This document shows positions 1 through 10,052 of a stretch of 63,874 bases of DNA, one piece after another; the stretch's first letter is position 1; each line of letters starts with the position of its first letter. A program made the translations under genes and the position numbers. The notes under the pieces were generated by a model. That model ran no database searches. It saw only the letters and a program-made list of their open reading frames with translations, and had not been told where the DNA came from. Origin of the DNA: an uncultured Pelagibacteraceae bacterium (GTDB taxonomy: Bacteria > Pseudomonadota > Alphaproteobacteria > Pelagibacterales > Pelagibacteraceae); the NCBI GenBank assembly GCA_902591845.1, contig CACJCG010000002.1:1-63874 (forward strand), given 5' to 3'.

Positions 1-575
1 GCAGCAATGTGCATGGACAATTGTTTACTGAAATTTTTAACAATATCGGAATTGTCTTTTGTATCTAAGGAAACTATAACAGCTAATTTTGCTACATTGT
101 CTTTTACTACAGTATGAAGATAATGGTTATTTAATCCGCCAGAATTATCTATTGTTTTAGCTTTTCCAATTGTAATTTTTTCTCCAATTTTTGCAATTAA
201 TGCAACTAAATTATCATCAACTGATTTTCCATTTTTCATTTTTGATAATTTTAATTCTTCGATATTTGAGTTTTTTTTATTATTTAATTCACTTAATTCT
301 TTTACAAAATTAATAAAATTCTCGTTTTTTGCAACAAAATCAGTTTCGCAATTAACTTCTATTATTGATGTTTTGTTGTTATCACCGCTAACAACAACTA
401 CACCTTCTTTTGCTTCTCTAGACATTTTTTTTGAAGCTTTTGATATTCCTTTAACTCTTAAAATTTCAATCGCTTTATCCAAATCACCATTTGACTCTTT
501 TATAGCTAAATTACAATCTTTAAAACCAGCACCAGTTGCCTCTCTAAGTTTTTTAACATTTTCAATGTTACTCAT
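1..575 (-). CDS. tsf: Elongation factor Ts, N-terminal part (runs off the left edge)
   Basis: EF-Ts is the guanine-nucleotide exchange factor that recycles EF-Tu during translation. About 191 N-terminal residues are visible. They contain the UBA-like start ([16 protein letters not shown]) and the EF-Tu contact motif TDFVAKN at residues 78-84. The ATG at 573-575 directly abuts the rpsB stop at 576-578, giving the usual rpsB-tsf order. The C-terminal half lies outside the window, so completeness cannot be judged. Identification is secure from motif and context. Confidence 0.95.
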   Translation of the reverse strand, partial: MSNIENVKKLREATGAGFKDCNLAIKESNGDLDKAIEILRVKGISKASKKMSREAKEGVVVVSGDNNKTSIIEVNCETDFVAKNENFINFVKELSELNNKKNSNIEELKLSKMKNGKSVDDNLVALIAKIGEKITIGKAKTIDNSGGLNNHYLHTVVKDNVAKLAVIVSLDTKDNSDIVKNFSKQLSMHIA

Positions 576-1394
576 TTAATTTAATTTCTCCTTTTTCTCT
601 TTTGAAAACTTTTTTTCTAATTTTTCTCTATCTACTTCTTGAATAGTTTTTGTATTATCTTCTTTCTGATTATCTTTAGTCTTATCTTTCATAGGCTCAG
701 ATATAGAAGCTGAACTTTTTGCGCTATTAATTGTCTCTTTTATTAAAGTACAGTAAAGATCAATTGCTCTTCTTGCATCATCGTTACCTGGAATTGGAAA
801 GTCAATGTTATCTGGGTTAGAATTGCTATCTAAAATTGCTATAATTGGAATTCCTAGTTTTGCTGACTCAGCAATAGCAAGTGATTCATAATTTGTGTCT
901 ATAACAAATACTAAATCAGGAACTTTTTTCATTTCGGCTATACCACCTAGAGATCTTTGCAGTTTATCTTTTTTAACACTCATTTTTAAAAGTTCTTTTT
1001 TTGTAAAACCTCTATTTTCAGCTGCTAAATCGATTTCTAATTTTTTTAATTTTTTTATAGAATTTGAAATTGTTCCCCAATTTGTCAACATTCCTCCTAA
1101 CCATCTGTAATTGACAAAATATTGATCTGTTTCTTTAGCAACTTCAGCTATAGCTTCTGAGGCTTGTTTTTTTGTTGATACAAATAAAATTTTTCCATTA
1201 TTTGCAATTGTGTTATAAACTTTTTCTAAAGCAACCTTTGTCAACTCGAGTGTCTGAGTTAAATCAATAATGTGTATAGAGTCTCTTTTACCAAAAATGT
1301 ATTTTTTCATTTTTGGATTCCATCTTAAAGTTTTGTGTCCAAGATGAACGCCTGCTTCTAATAATTGTTGTATTGTAACGTTAGGTATTTTCAT
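576..1394 (-). CDS. rpsB: 30S ribosomal protein S2
   Basis: Small-subunit ribosomal protein S2, 272 residues. The N-terminus has the S2 signature ([19 protein letters not shown]) and the centre has [11 protein letters not shown] and [12 protein letters not shown]. The last ~45 residues, from about 227, form a charged Lys/Glu-rich tail beyond the folded core; alphaproteobacterial S2 proteins often carry such extensions. It is followed without a gap by tsf and preceded by a structured leader that could hide the Shine-Dalgarno, suggesting autogenous control by S2. Confidence 0.97.
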   Translation of the reverse strand: MKIPNVTIQQLLEAGVHLGHKTLRWNPKMKKYIFGKRDSIHIIDLTQTLELTKVALEKVYNTIANNGKILFVSTKKQASEAIAEVAKETDQYFVNYRWLGGMLTNWGTISNSIKKLKKLEIDLAAENRGFTKKELLKMSVKKDKLQRSLGGIAEMKKVPDLVFVIDTNYESLAIAESAKLGIPIIAILDSNSNPDNIDFPIPGNDDARRAIDLYCTLIKETINSAKSSASISEPMKDKTKDNQKEDNTKTIQEVDREKLEKKFSKEKKEKLN

Positions 1395-1465
1395 ATTTAT
1401 TCCCGGTTAAGCCACCACAGTAATTTCCAATTAAGGACCGGAGGTATAAAACCAACAACTGTGTG
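1395..1465 (-). promoter_or_regulatory. Structured 5' leader of rpsB (possible pseudoknot, S2-type autoregulatory element)
   Basis: Two perfect pairings interleave in the transcript. Stem A joins 1437-1441 (RNA ccggt) with 1403-1407 (accgg); stem B joins 1458-1463 (cacagt) with 1416-1421 (actgtg). The order B5', A5', B3', A3' is that of an H-type pseudoknot. The 3' strand of stem A runs into the Shine-Dalgarno (ccggga, 8-13 nt before the ATG), so folding would block initiation. The stretch is much richer in G+C than its surroundings. From memory, a structured leader before the S2 gene has been predicted in Pelagibacter; the pairings here are my own reading, and regulation by S2 is inferred. 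Confidence 0.7.
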
Positions 1466-1524
1466 CGTGTTAATTAAATTTAACGAGTATTTACAAATAT
1501 TTACTAAATTTAACAAGTTAATAT

Positions 1525-4500
1525 TTAGCTAATTAGTGCTTGAATTTCTTGATTTCTTAAAAGATTTAGCGATTTTCTGTCTAATTTACGTGCTTTTTTC
1601 AGTCTAAATTTAAGAATATTTCCCTTATCGACTAAATTAATACAAACTATTGTTTTTCCCTCATATTTTAAAATTTTAGATATTTCTTTAACTTGTTTTT
1701 TAGATTTAAGATCGAATGATACTTCATTAATAGGGCTATTAAATAAATCTTTAAGTAAAACTATTTTTTGGACATTAATTCTAGTTAATCTATTCTCATC
1801 GTTGGAAACATTTTTAAACAATGTCAAAATTAGAGAGCTACCTTCTTTGAGAATTTCTCTATTTAATTCTAAAACATCTGAGAAAATAAAAAGCTCAAAT
1901 ACACTTGATAAGTCAGTTAATTTTAAAACTGCATAAGGAGTGCCTTTAGCTGTTTTTCTTTCCTGTACTTTTAATAAAGTTGCTGCAATATTTGAGTTAT
2001 TTAAATCATTTTTAGAAATGAATGAAGAATAATTGTTTATTTTATAATCATCAAAAATTTCAATAAATTGATTTAAAGGATGATCTGAGATAAAAAATCC
2101 TACTGCTTCAAATTCCTTTGACAATCTTTCCTCAAATTTCCAATCATCTATTTTTAATATTAAATCATTTTTTATAGTTTCATCTTCTACAAATAAATCT
2201 ATTTGGTTAATAGATTTATTGTCAAATAAATTTTTACTTTTAGCAATTATACTTGGAATTGACTCAAATAAGGCTTGCCTGTTCGAATTTAAATTATCAA
2301 AAGCACCAGCTTTAACCAAACCTTCTAATTGAAGTTTATTTATATCTTTTGGGTTTACTCTTTCAATAAAATTATTAATAGAATCAAATTTTCCATTAGA
2401 AATTCTTTCTGTAACTATATTTGATATTGCATCATATCCAACTGCTTTAATACCACCTAAAGCGTAATAAAATTTATCATCTTTGGTTCTAAAATCTGCA
2501 AAACATTCATTTATATCAGGACGAACAATTTCAACGTTTAATCTTTTTAATTCCTCATAAAATTCACTTAATTTATTCTGATTCGAAATATCCATAGTCA
2601 TTGATGCTGCAATAAATTCTTTTGGATAATATGTTTTTAAAAAAGCAGTCTGGTAAGAAATAATTGCATATGCTGCTGCATGACTTTTGTTAAATCCATA
2701 TTCAGCAAATGGTTCAATCTTTAAAAAAATTCCTGCAGCAACATCTTTTGGAATTCCATTTTGAACAGCTCCTGCAATAAATCCCTGTTTCTGTTTTTCA
2801 AGTTCTGCCCGTTTCTTTTTACCCATTGCTCTTCTTAACAGATCGGCTTGTCCTGCTGTAAATCCAGACAGTTTTTGTGCAATTTGCATTACTTGCTCTT
2901 GGTAAATAATTACTCCGTATGTAGGTTTTAAAATTTCTTCTAAAAGTGGATGTAAATAATCAGGTTTTCGCCTTCCATGTTTACAATCATTATAAGTTGG
3001 AATATTGCTCATAGGTCCTGGTCTATATAATGCCACTAAAGCAATAATATCTTCTATGTGATTAGGCTTCATTTGAATCAAAGCCTCTCGCATTCCTGCG
3101 CTTTCAATTTGAAACAAACCAACAGTTTTGCCTGAAGATAATAAATCAAAAACTTTTTGATCCTCATAATTTATTTTTTCAATGTCAAAATTTTTATATT
3201 TTTTTCTAACTAATTTTTGTGTATTATTAATTACAGTTAGAGTTTTTAATCCTAAAAAATCAAATTTTACTAAACCAGCATTTTCTGCTGAGTACATATC
3301 AAATTGAGTTGATGGTAATAATAAATCTGCTGACGCATCTTTATATAATGGAACTACTTCAGTGAGTTTTTTATCTGCAATTACAACACCAGCTGCATGG
3401 GTTGCTACATTTCTGTTAAGTCCCTCTAGTTTTAAGGATAAATCTGTTAATTTTTTTACTCTTGGATCTTCATTAATAAGTTTCTGTAGTCTAGGTTCAC
3501 CAGCTATACATTGTGTTAAATTTTGTGGTCTAGATGGATCAAATGGTATCATTTTTGATATACTATCAACAAAACCATACGCTAAACCAAGTACGCGTCC
3601 TACATCTCTAATGACCATTCTAGCTTTTAATTTACCGAAAGTAATTATATGAGCTACGCTATCTTTGTATTTTTTTGTTAAATATTTGAAAACTTGATCT
3701 CTTTTTTCTTCACAGAAATCTATATCAAAATCAGGCATGGAAATTCTGTCAGGATTTAAAAATCTTTCAAAAATTAAATTAAATTTGATTGGGTCAACAT
3801 CGGTAATAGACAAACACCAGGCTACTAAAGATCCAGCTCCTGATCCTCTACCTGGTCCCACAGGAATATCATTATTTTTAGCCCACTTAATATAGTCCGA
3901 AACAATCAAAAAATAACTCGAGTATTTCATTTCAATAATAATAGAAAGTTCATGATTAAGCCTATCTTTATAATCTAAATAAGTAGAATTTTTTTCTAGT
4001 TCATCAGTTTTTGTTTCAAGCATTGAATTAAATTTTACTTTTAGTCCTTCTAAAGATTCTTTTTTTAAAATTTCGTCTGCATTTCCATCTTTGTCAGTGC
4101 TAATATTTGGTAAAATAGGGCTTGAAAGTAATGGTCTGAAATTACATCTTAAAGGAAAATTATAATTATTTTCTAAAGCCTCGGGTATATCAGCAAATAA
4201 TTCTGACATTTCAGAGTTATTTTTTAAATAATGTTGATTTGTAAATCTCAATCTATTTTTTTCATTTACATAAGTCTTGTGTCCAATACATATTAATGCA
4301 TCATGCGCCTCGTACATATCTTTACTTAAATAAAATACCTCATTAGTTGCAATTATTGGTATTTTTAAATCAGATGATTTTTTTAGATTAAATTTTTCAA
4401 AACCAATTTCATTTACATCATTATGACGTTGTATTTCTATATAAAATCTGTCAGTAAAAGATTTTTTAAGTTGATCATAAAGATTTTGTATTTCTGAAAA

Positions 4501-4941
4501 CTTTCCTTTTTCAAATAATCTACCAAATAAACCAAATACAGTTCCAGAAAAAATTGCAACACCATCTGAATTATTTAATAGTTTATCAAAATCAACATGA
4601 GGATCGGTTAGTTCATTGTTTTCAAGGTAAGATAAAGACGAAAGTTCAATGATATTTTTATATCCACTTTCATTTAAAGCAAATAAAGGGAGTAATCCTA
4701 TTGTATCACCAATTTTGAAATTAATTTGTGTTCCTATGATAGGTTGGGTCCCAGATTTAGAAATTTTTTCTGCAAATTCTAAAGCACCACATAAATTTGA
4801 AGTATCACATAAGCCTAATGATTTTAATTTATTTGCTTTTGAATATTCTTGAAGATCATCAATCTTTGCAGCACCTTCACAAATTGAATATTGTGTGTGA
4901 ACTTTTAAGTGATTAAAATTTTGAGTTACAGATTCAGGCAT
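1525..4941 (-). CDS. dnaE: DNA polymerase III subunit alpha
   Basis: Replicative polymerase catalytic subunit, 1138 residues, about the family's usual length. The N-terminus is a PHP domain (FNHLKVHTQYSICEG). The palm has GPGRGSGAGSL near 362-372 and the catalytic acidic motif PDFDIDF with Asp404 and Asp406. Helix-hairpin-helix and OB-fold regions follow (ELFIFSDVLE near the end). The ATG overlaps the 3' end of lolD by 8 bp, so dnaE is translated as part of the proS-lolC-lolD transcript. The ~130-bp gap downstream holds the rpsB leader. The C-terminus is AT-rich but intact. Confidence 0.97.
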   Translation of the reverse strand: MPESVTQNFNHLKVHTQYSICEGAAKIDDLQEYSKANKLKSLGLCDTSNLCGALEFAEKISKSGTQPIIGTQINFKIGDTIGLLPLFALNESGYKNIIELSSLSYLENNELTDPHVDFDKLLNNSDGVAIFSGTVFGLFGRLFEKGKFSEIQNLYDQLKKSFTDRFYIEIQRHNDVNEIGFEKFNLKKSSDLKIPIIATNEVFYLSKDMYEAHDALICIGHKTYVNEKNRLRFTNQHYLKNNSEMSELFADIPEALENNYNFPLRCNFRPLLSSPILPNISTDKDGNADEILKKESLEGLKVKFNSMLETKTDELEKNSTYLDYKDRLNHELSIIIEMKYSSYFLIVSDYIKWAKNNDIPVGPGRGSGAGSLVAWCLSITDVDPIKFNLIFERFLNPDRISMPDFDIDFCEEKRDQVFKYLTKKYKDSVAHIITFGKLKARMVIRDVGRVLGLAYGFVDSISKMIPFDPSRPQNLTQCIAGEPRLQKLINEDPRVKKLTDLSLKLEGLNRNVATHAAGVVIADKKLTEVVPLYKDASADLLLPSTQFDMYSAENAGLVKFDFLGLKTLTVINNTQKLVRKKYKNFDIEKINYEDQKVFDLLSSGKTVGLFQIESAGMREALIQMKPNHIEDIIALVALYRPGPMSNIPTYNDCKHGRRKPDYLHPLLEEILKPTYGVIIYQEQVMQIAQKLSGFTAGQADLLRRAMGKKKRAELEKQKQGFIAGAVQNGIPKDVAAGIFLKIEPFAEYGFNKSHAAAYAIISYQTAFLKTYYPKEFIAASMTMDISNQNKLSEFYEELKRLNVEIVRPDINECFADFRTKDDKFYYALGGIKAVGYDAISNIVTERISNGKFDSINNFIERVNPKDINKLQLEGLVKAGAFDNLNSNRQALFESIPSIIAKSKNLFDNKSINQIDLFVEDETIKNDLILKIDDWKFEERLSKEFEAVGFFISDHPLNQFIEIFDDYKINNYSSFISKNDLNNSNIAATLLKVQERKTAKGTPYAVLKLTDLSSVFELFIFSDVLELNREILKEGSSLILTLFKNVSNDENRLTRINVQKIVLLKDLFNSPINEVSFDLKSKKQVKEISKILKYEGKTIVCINLVDKGNILKFRLKKARKLDRKSLNLLRNQEIQALIS

Positions 4942-5611
4942 TAGAAGATTTTATACTACCATCTCTCATCTCCAATAGATAATCTGCTTTTTTTGCAAAA
5001 AATCTATTATGAGTTGCAAATATAATTATTCTGTCTGATCTTTTTTGATTGTTTAAAAGATTAAAAATATCTTTAGCCGTATTCATATCTAAACTTCCAG
5101 TTGGTTCATCAGCTAAAATAATTTGAGGATCATTAATAATCGCTCTTGCTATTGCAACTCTTTGGGCTTCGCCACCAGAAAGTTGTGATGGAAAATGATT
5201 TAATCTGTTTGAAAGTCCAATTTTTTTTAATAATTTTTCAGCTTTAGATAATGCTAATTTTTTGTCATTATTAAGAGATAAAGAAGCAAAATAAACATTT
5301 TCCAGTGCTGTAAAGTCAGTAAGAAGATTATTTTCTTGGTAAACGATGCCTAGTTTTTTTGCTCTAATTAAATCATTTTTTTCATTTTGATTGAAATTAA
5401 TCTCAAGATTATCAAACTTAATTGTACCAGATGTTGGTTTATCAATTAATGAAATTAAATTAAGTAAAGTTGACTTTCCAGAACCTGAGGGACCCATTAT
5501 TGCGTAAGTTTTACCTAATTTAAATTTTCTAGATAGACCTCTTAATACATTAATTTTTTTTTCCGTAGTAAAACTTTTTCGTATATCGATTAATTCTAAA
5601 AAATTATTCAT
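4934..5611 (-). CDS. lolD: Lipoprotein-releasing ABC transporter ATP-binding protein LolD
   Basis: ATPase of the inner-membrane complex that releases outer-membrane lipoproteins to LolA. It has 225 residues, with Walker A GPSGSGKST at 40-48, ABC signature LSGGEAQ at 144-150 and Walker B ILADEPTG near 165-172, followed by the H-loop THNRFF. It belongs to the MacB/LolD subfamily by length and by its partner. The start overlaps lolC by 8 bp, which implies translational coupling. A specific Lol role, rather than generic MacB-like export, is inferred from the adjacent permease. Confidence 0.92.
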   Translation of the reverse strand: MNNFLELIDIRKSFTTEKKINVLRGLSRKFKLGKTYAIMGPSGSGKSTLLNLISLIDKPTSGTIKFDNLEINFNQNEKNDLIRAKKLGIVYQENNLLTDFTALENVYFASLSLNNDKKLALSKAEKLLKKIGLSNRLNHFPSQLSGGEAQRVAIARAIINDPQIILADEPTGSLDMNTAKDIFNLLNNQKRSDRIIIFATHNRFFAKKADYLLEMRDGSIKSSNA

Positions 5612-6815
5612 ACTTCAGTGATTTTATAGGATCCATATTTGCTGCTTTAAGCGCTGGAAATATAGAAACAACTATTGTTATTAAAATTGAACAAATTGTT
5701 ATAATTACTATAGAATTAATATTTATTTCTGAGGGCATCTTACTTAAAAAATATATTTCCTCTGGAAATAAACTGATATTAAAAGTAGAGCTTAAAAATT
5801 GTCTAATGTTTTCTACATAAATTGAGAATGTTACACCTAAAAATATTCCAAATATTGTTGCTGAAGTTCCAATTGAAACACCAACAAGAAAAAAAATTTT
5901 TATTATAGATTTATTTAAAACACCAATAGATTTTAAAATTGCAATATCTCGAGTTTTATTTTTAACTAAAATTGTTAAACCTGAAATTATATTAAAGGCA
6001 GCCACAATAATAATTAAAGATAAAATAATAAACATTACATTTCTCTCAACTTTAAGTGCTGAAAATAGTGAACTATTCATATCGGCCCATGTATATACAA
6101 ATGCATCAGGATATAATCTCATCAAGTTTTCTTTATGATATTCTATATTTTTTGGATCTTTAAAATAATACTCATAAAATCTATCACCTATTTTTTTGTC
6201 AAAAAAATCTTCTAAAGTATTTAAATTTATATAAGCGATATTTTCATCATATTCTGACAATCCACTTTCAAATATTGAGATTATTTGAAATAAATTTTGC
6301 TTTGGTAAAGATCCAACTAATGTTTGAACACCTGAGGGTGAAGTTATTGAAACCTCATCTCCAATATCTAATCCTAAAGTATTACTTAAATCTCGACCAA
6401 TAGAAATTGTATTTTCTTTTAAATTTTTAGAGCCAAAAAAACTATCATTATTCGAAATTTCTAGATCTTTAAAGTCTTTTTCCAAATAACCTTTTAGCAA
6501 AACTCCTTTGGTATTATTTTTATAAAAAATAACTGCCTCTCCATCATTTGATAAAATACCTTTTGCAATATCTTTATCTGAATTAAGATCAAGTGGCTTA
6601 TCGTAAGGTTTTACAACTCCATGAGCATTAAAACCAACTATCTTGTCGATTAATTCAGTTCTAAATCCATTCATAACTGACATCACGATAATAAGAACTG
6701 CAACTCCAAGACTTATTCCAATAAAAGAAAAAATAGAAATTACATTCAAAAAGCCATCTTTTTTTCTGGCTTTTAAAAATCTAAAAGTAATTTCTTTTTC
6801 TAAATTAGAAATCAA
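5604..6815 (-). CDS. lolC: Lipoprotein-releasing system permease (LolC/LolE family)
   Basis: Inner-membrane permease of the Lol complex, 403 residues. The N-terminus has the family motif FRFLKARKKDGFLNVISIFS and the first membrane helix at about 22-45. A large periplasmic domain (~45-255) follows, then three C-terminal membrane helices (MacB/FtsX fold) ending in FPALKAANMDPIKSLKYE. Only one permease gene lies beside lolD, so it probably forms a homodimer, as in bacteria with a single LolC/E-type (LolF-like) protein; that is inference. It overlaps proS by 4 bp. Confidence 0.9.
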   Translation of the reverse strand: MISNLEKEITFRFLKARKKDGFLNVISIFSFIGISLGVAVLIIVMSVMNGFRTELIDKIVGFNAHGVVKPYDKPLDLNSDKDIAKGILSNDGEAVIFYKNNTKGVLLKGYLEKDFKDLEISNNDSFFGSKNLKENTISIGRDLSNTLGLDIGDEVSITSPSGVQTLVGSLPKQNLFQIISIFESGLSEYDENIAYINLNTLEDFFDKKIGDRFYEYYFKDPKNIEYHKENLMRLYPDAFVYTWADMNSSLFSALKVERNVMFIILSLIIIVAAFNIISGLTILVKNKTRDIAILKSIGVLNKSIIKIFFLVGVSIGTSATIFGIFLGVTFSIYVENIRQFLSSTFNISLFPEEIYFLSKMPSEININSIVIITICSILITIVVSIFPALKAANMDPIKSLKYE

Positions 6816-8146
6816 ATTGAATTTTTTTGTTTAGTTATAATTTCTATAATTTTACTTAATGGTAAATTTTGAGTTTCTCCACCAGTTTCTTTAAATTCTA
6901 ATGAATCACCTTCACTTTTTTTACCTATAATAATTTGATACGGAGCTCCAATTAAATTCATTTTTTTAATTTTTGATGAAAAATTTTCATCTGTATCATC
7001 AATGATTGCATCAATATTATTTTTAAGTAATTCTTTATTAATATTTTTAGCTTTATCTAAAGCTGAAGCGTCATTTTTATTTATCATAGGTATCAAAGCA
7101 ATATCATAAGGAGCAACAGACAATGGCCATTTCATGATTTCATTTTTGTCATCATATTTAGCCTCAATTATAGCCCCTACGAGCCTTGATACACCTATTC
7201 CATAAGAACCCATTTTAACAAAATCTTTTTTTCCTCCTGGCAAATCAACAGATGCTCCCATTGGTTTTGAATACTTATCGCCGAAATAAAATATATGACC
7301 TACTTCTATACCTTTTGTAATCAATTGATTTTCCTTAGAAACAATTTTTTCAAATTCATCTTTATTAAATTTTTCATCAGTTACAGCATAGAACTGCTCA
7401 TATTTTTTTCTCATTCTTTCTAAAGATGCTTTTTCTAGTTGAGTATCAGCGCTATCAAGGTTAAATATTCTTTTGTCTGTAAATATTTTACTTTCACCTG
7501 TATCAGCAAGAATAATAAATTCATGTGATAAATTTCCTCCGATAGGTCCTGTGTCAGCAGCCATAGGTATTGCCGTTAAGGATAATCTTTTAAATGTTCT
7601 TAAATATGAAAGAAAAAATTTATTATAAGAATAGAAAGCTTCTTCATCAGATACATCAAATGAATAGGCATCTTTCATATAAAATTCTCTACCACGCATA
7701 ATTCCAAATCTAGGTCTAATTTCATCTCTGAACTTCCATTGTATATGATACAAAAGTTGTGGAAGTGATTTATAAGATTTTATTGAAGATCTAAAAATTT
7801 CAGTAACTTGTTCTTCATTGGTTGGTCCATATAACATTTCTCTATTTTGACGGTCTGTTATTCTAAGCATCTCCTCACCATAGTCTTCATAACGACCACT
7901 TTCTTTCCAAATATCACTAGATTGAATTGTTGGCATTAATATCTCTTGAGCTCCAATTTTATTTTGCTCTTGTCTAACAATGTTTTCTATTTTTTTCATT
8001 ACCTTAAAACCTAAAGGTAACCATGAATAAATTCCTGCTGATGCTTGCTTAATCATACCTACTCTCAACATTAATTGATGAGATTTAATTTTTGCTTCTG
8101 AAGGATTATTTTTTATTATTGGTATAAATGAATTTGATAAAAGCAT
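6812..8146 (-). CDS. proS: Prolyl-tRNA synthetase, short alphaproteobacterial type
   Basis: Class II aminoacyl-tRNA synthetase charging tRNA-Pro, 444 residues. The N-terminal catalytic core is clear (RVGMIKQASAGIYSWLPLG, GREFYMKDAYSFD, motif 3 near GSYGIGVSRLVGAIIEA), followed by an anticodon-binding domain (LSVAPYDIALIPM onward). E. coli ProRS is 572 residues; the difference is the missing editing insertion between motifs 2 and 3. Removal of Ala-tRNA-Pro must then rely on a separate enzyme, if any. The ATG lies 1 bp after the DUF1467 stop. Confidence 0.96.
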   Translation of the reverse strand: MLLSNSFIPIIKNNPSEAKIKSHQLMLRVGMIKQASAGIYSWLPLGFKVMKKIENIVRQEQNKIGAQEILMPTIQSSDIWKESGRYEDYGEEMLRITDRQNREMLYGPTNEEQVTEIFRSSIKSYKSLPQLLYHIQWKFRDEIRPRFGIMRGREFYMKDAYSFDVSDEEAFYSYNKFFLSYLRTFKRLSLTAIPMAADTGPIGGNLSHEFIILADTGESKIFTDKRIFNLDSADTQLEKASLERMRKKYEQFYAVTDEKFNKDEFEKIVSKENQLITKGIEVGHIFYFGDKYSKPMGASVDLPGGKKDFVKMGSYGIGVSRLVGAIIEAKYDDKNEIMKWPLSVAPYDIALIPMINKNDASALDKAKNINKELLKNNIDAIIDDTDENFSSKIKKMNLIGAPYQIIIGKKSEGDSLEFKETGGETQNLPLSKIIEIITKQKNSI

Positions 8147-8147
8147 C

Positions 8148-8393
8148 TTAATTAATCATATTTCTTAAATTTAAATATTCAAATTTAATTAATAAGTAAA
8201 TTATGATGAAAATGACAGTGGTAATTCCAGTACAATATAAGAATTTTTTCAACATTTTTGGATTTTCAGGTGATCCAGGATCCTCACCATCGATTTTTAC
8301 TGTCTTTGATCGATTTACATCAATCGGTAAAATAGCAAAGAAAACTATCCACCATATAATTATATAGATAATAGCTAGGCCTGTTGCGCTCAT
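8148..8393 (-). CDS. DUF1467 family two-helix membrane protein
   Basis: An 81-residue protein with a membrane helix at ~5-23 (AIIYIIIWWIVFFAILPI), a short polar loop with a PGSPENPKM segment, and a second helix at ~52-71. Length, WW motif and topology fit the DUF1467 family, common in alphaproteobacteria next to RNase J and proS. The function of the family is unknown to me. The stop lies 1 bp before proS and the start overlaps the rnj stop by 1 bp, so it is firmly inside this operon. Confidence 0.85.
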   Translation of the reverse strand: MSATGLAIIYIIIWWIVFFAILPIDVNRSKTVKIDGEDPGSPENPKMLKKFLYCTGITTVIFIIIYLLIKFEYLNLRNMIN

Positions 8394-10051
8394 TAAATTC
8401 TTACTAAATTAATATTGGTAAAAGGTTTCTTTCCTGTTCTCTCTTTAGAAAATTTTCGACAAGCAATTTTTAATGCATCAATAAGATTGTGTTCTTGTTG
8501 TTTACTTCCAATTTTAAAAGTTCTAGAAGTCTTCTCTATTTCTTCCTCTAACCCATAAACAAAATCGGCTCTATCATCTACAGGTAAACCACGAAATGAA
8601 AGTATGGGGTTATTGTGTATATTTCCTTTGGGTGTAATCATTATTGTTACTTCAAGGTATCCATTAGCGCTTAAATTTTTCCTATCTTTTATCGATTGTG
8701 AGTCTGGATCTACACTTACGTTTCCGTCTAAATAAAGTCTGCCACTTGGTGCCTTGTCGTAAACTTCAGGTTTATCGCCCGGATATAACTTAACAATATC
8801 TCCATTTTCTACTTGAACTGGATATTGTACTTGCATTTCTTTTGCAAAATTAATGTGTTCTATCATATGCCTATGTTCACCGTGCACAGGTATTACACAC
8901 CTAGGTTTTACCCATTGATACATCTCTTTAAGATCTTCTCTATTTGGATGTCCAGAAACATGTACAAATTCAGTTTCTTCAGAAATTACTTCTATTCCAT
9001 CCTTAACAAGTTGGTTATGAAGTTTATAAAGTTTTTTTTCATTACCAGGTATAATTTTTGAAGAAAAAATTACAGCATCACCACTTTCAATAAAAACATC
9101 TGGATGAACATAACTAGAAATTCTCATCATTGCACCCATTGGTTCACCTTGGCTACCTGTACATAAGTATACAATTTTTTCTCTTGAGAAATTTTTAGCT
9201 TCTCTTGGATCAATTGGTTCAATTGTATTTTTTAAATATCCACATTGTCGCGCAGCTTTATAAATACGATGCATTGATCTACCAACTAATGAGATTTGTC
9301 TTCCTGTTTGTTCTGCGCAATAAAAAGCTGTCTCCATTCTAGCTACGTTTGAAGCAAAAGACGTTATTATAATTCTTTTTTTTAATCGAGACATAACGTT
9401 TAACATATTTTTTCTTACATCTAATTCTGAACCCGATCTACCAGCACTAAAAACATTTGTTGAATCACAAATCATTGCTAGCACACCCTCTTCTCCAATT
9501 TCCTTCAATCTTTTTTCGTTTATATTGTCTCCAATTAGAGGATTTGGATCTACCTTCCAATCTCCTGTATGTAAAATAACTCCTGCGGGAGTTTTTATTC
9601 TAAGTCCGTTTGGCTCCAATATTGAATGCGTTAAAGTAATGTATTCAATTTCAAATGGATCCAAAGAAACCTTTCCATTTAACTCAACAATTTGTAAATT
9701 ATTGGTTATATCGATTTGTTTTTCTCTAAATTTTTCTCTAATTAATACAGCTGTGAAAGGAGTTGCAAAAATTTTACATTGCAGTTTTGGCCATAAATGT
9801 GCAATAGCTCCTATGTGGTCCTCGTGAGCATGTGTTAAAACTATTCCTAATAAATTATCTTTTCTTTCAACTATAAACCCAGGATCTGGATAAATTAAAT
9901 CAACACCTGGAATAGTGTCATCAGCAAATGTTACCCCTATGTCAACCATAATCCATTTATGATCACTAGTCTGCCCGTAACCGAACAAATTCATGTTCAT
10001 GCCTATTTCGCCAGATCCACCTAAGGGACAAAATAATAATTCATCTTTCAT
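8393..10051 (-). CDS. rnj: Ribonuclease J family protein
   Basis: Metallo-beta-lactamase/beta-CASP ribonuclease, 552 residues, acting in mRNA turnover and rRNA maturation as endo- and/or 5'-exonuclease. The zinc motif THAHEDH lies at 73-79. HTGDWK, CDSTNVFSAGRSG, the beta-CASP part (ITSFASNVARMETAF) and HVSGHPNREDL follow, then a C-terminal domain. The usual fold is complete. It is placed between coaX (1 bp gap) and the DUF1467 gene, the normal alphaproteobacterial context. Confidence 0.93.
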   Translation of the reverse strand: MKDELLFCPLGGSGEIGMNMNLFGYGQTSDHKWIMVDIGVTFADDTIPGVDLIYPDPGFIVERKDNLLGIVLTHAHEDHIGAIAHLWPKLQCKIFATPFTAVLIREKFREKQIDITNNLQIVELNGKVSLDPFEIEYITLTHSILEPNGLRIKTPAGVILHTGDWKVDPNPLIGDNINEKRLKEIGEEGVLAMICDSTNVFSAGRSGSELDVRKNMLNVMSRLKKRIIITSFASNVARMETAFYCAEQTGRQISLVGRSMHRIYKAARQCGYLKNTIEPIDPREAKNFSREKIVYLCTGSQGEPMGAMMRISSYVHPDVFIESGDAVIFSSKIIPGNEKKLYKLHNQLVKDGIEVISEETEFVHVSGHPNREDLKEMYQWVKPRCVIPVHGEHRHMIEHINFAKEMQVQYPVQVENGDIVKLYPGDKPEVYDKAPSGRLYLDGNVSVDPDSQSIKDRKNLSANGYLEVTIMITPKGNIHNNPILSFRGLPVDDRADFVYGLEEEIEKTSRTFKIGSKQQEHNLIDALKIACRKFSKERTGKKPFTNINLVRI

Positions 10052-10052
10052 A

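Noticed and set aside
8813..9061. 82-codon plus-strand ORF opposite RNase J, and several similar ORFs opposite dnaE, lon, nuoF and nuoM.
   Set aside because: They lie antisense to strongly conserved genes and have no domain or start signals; shadows of real coding frames.
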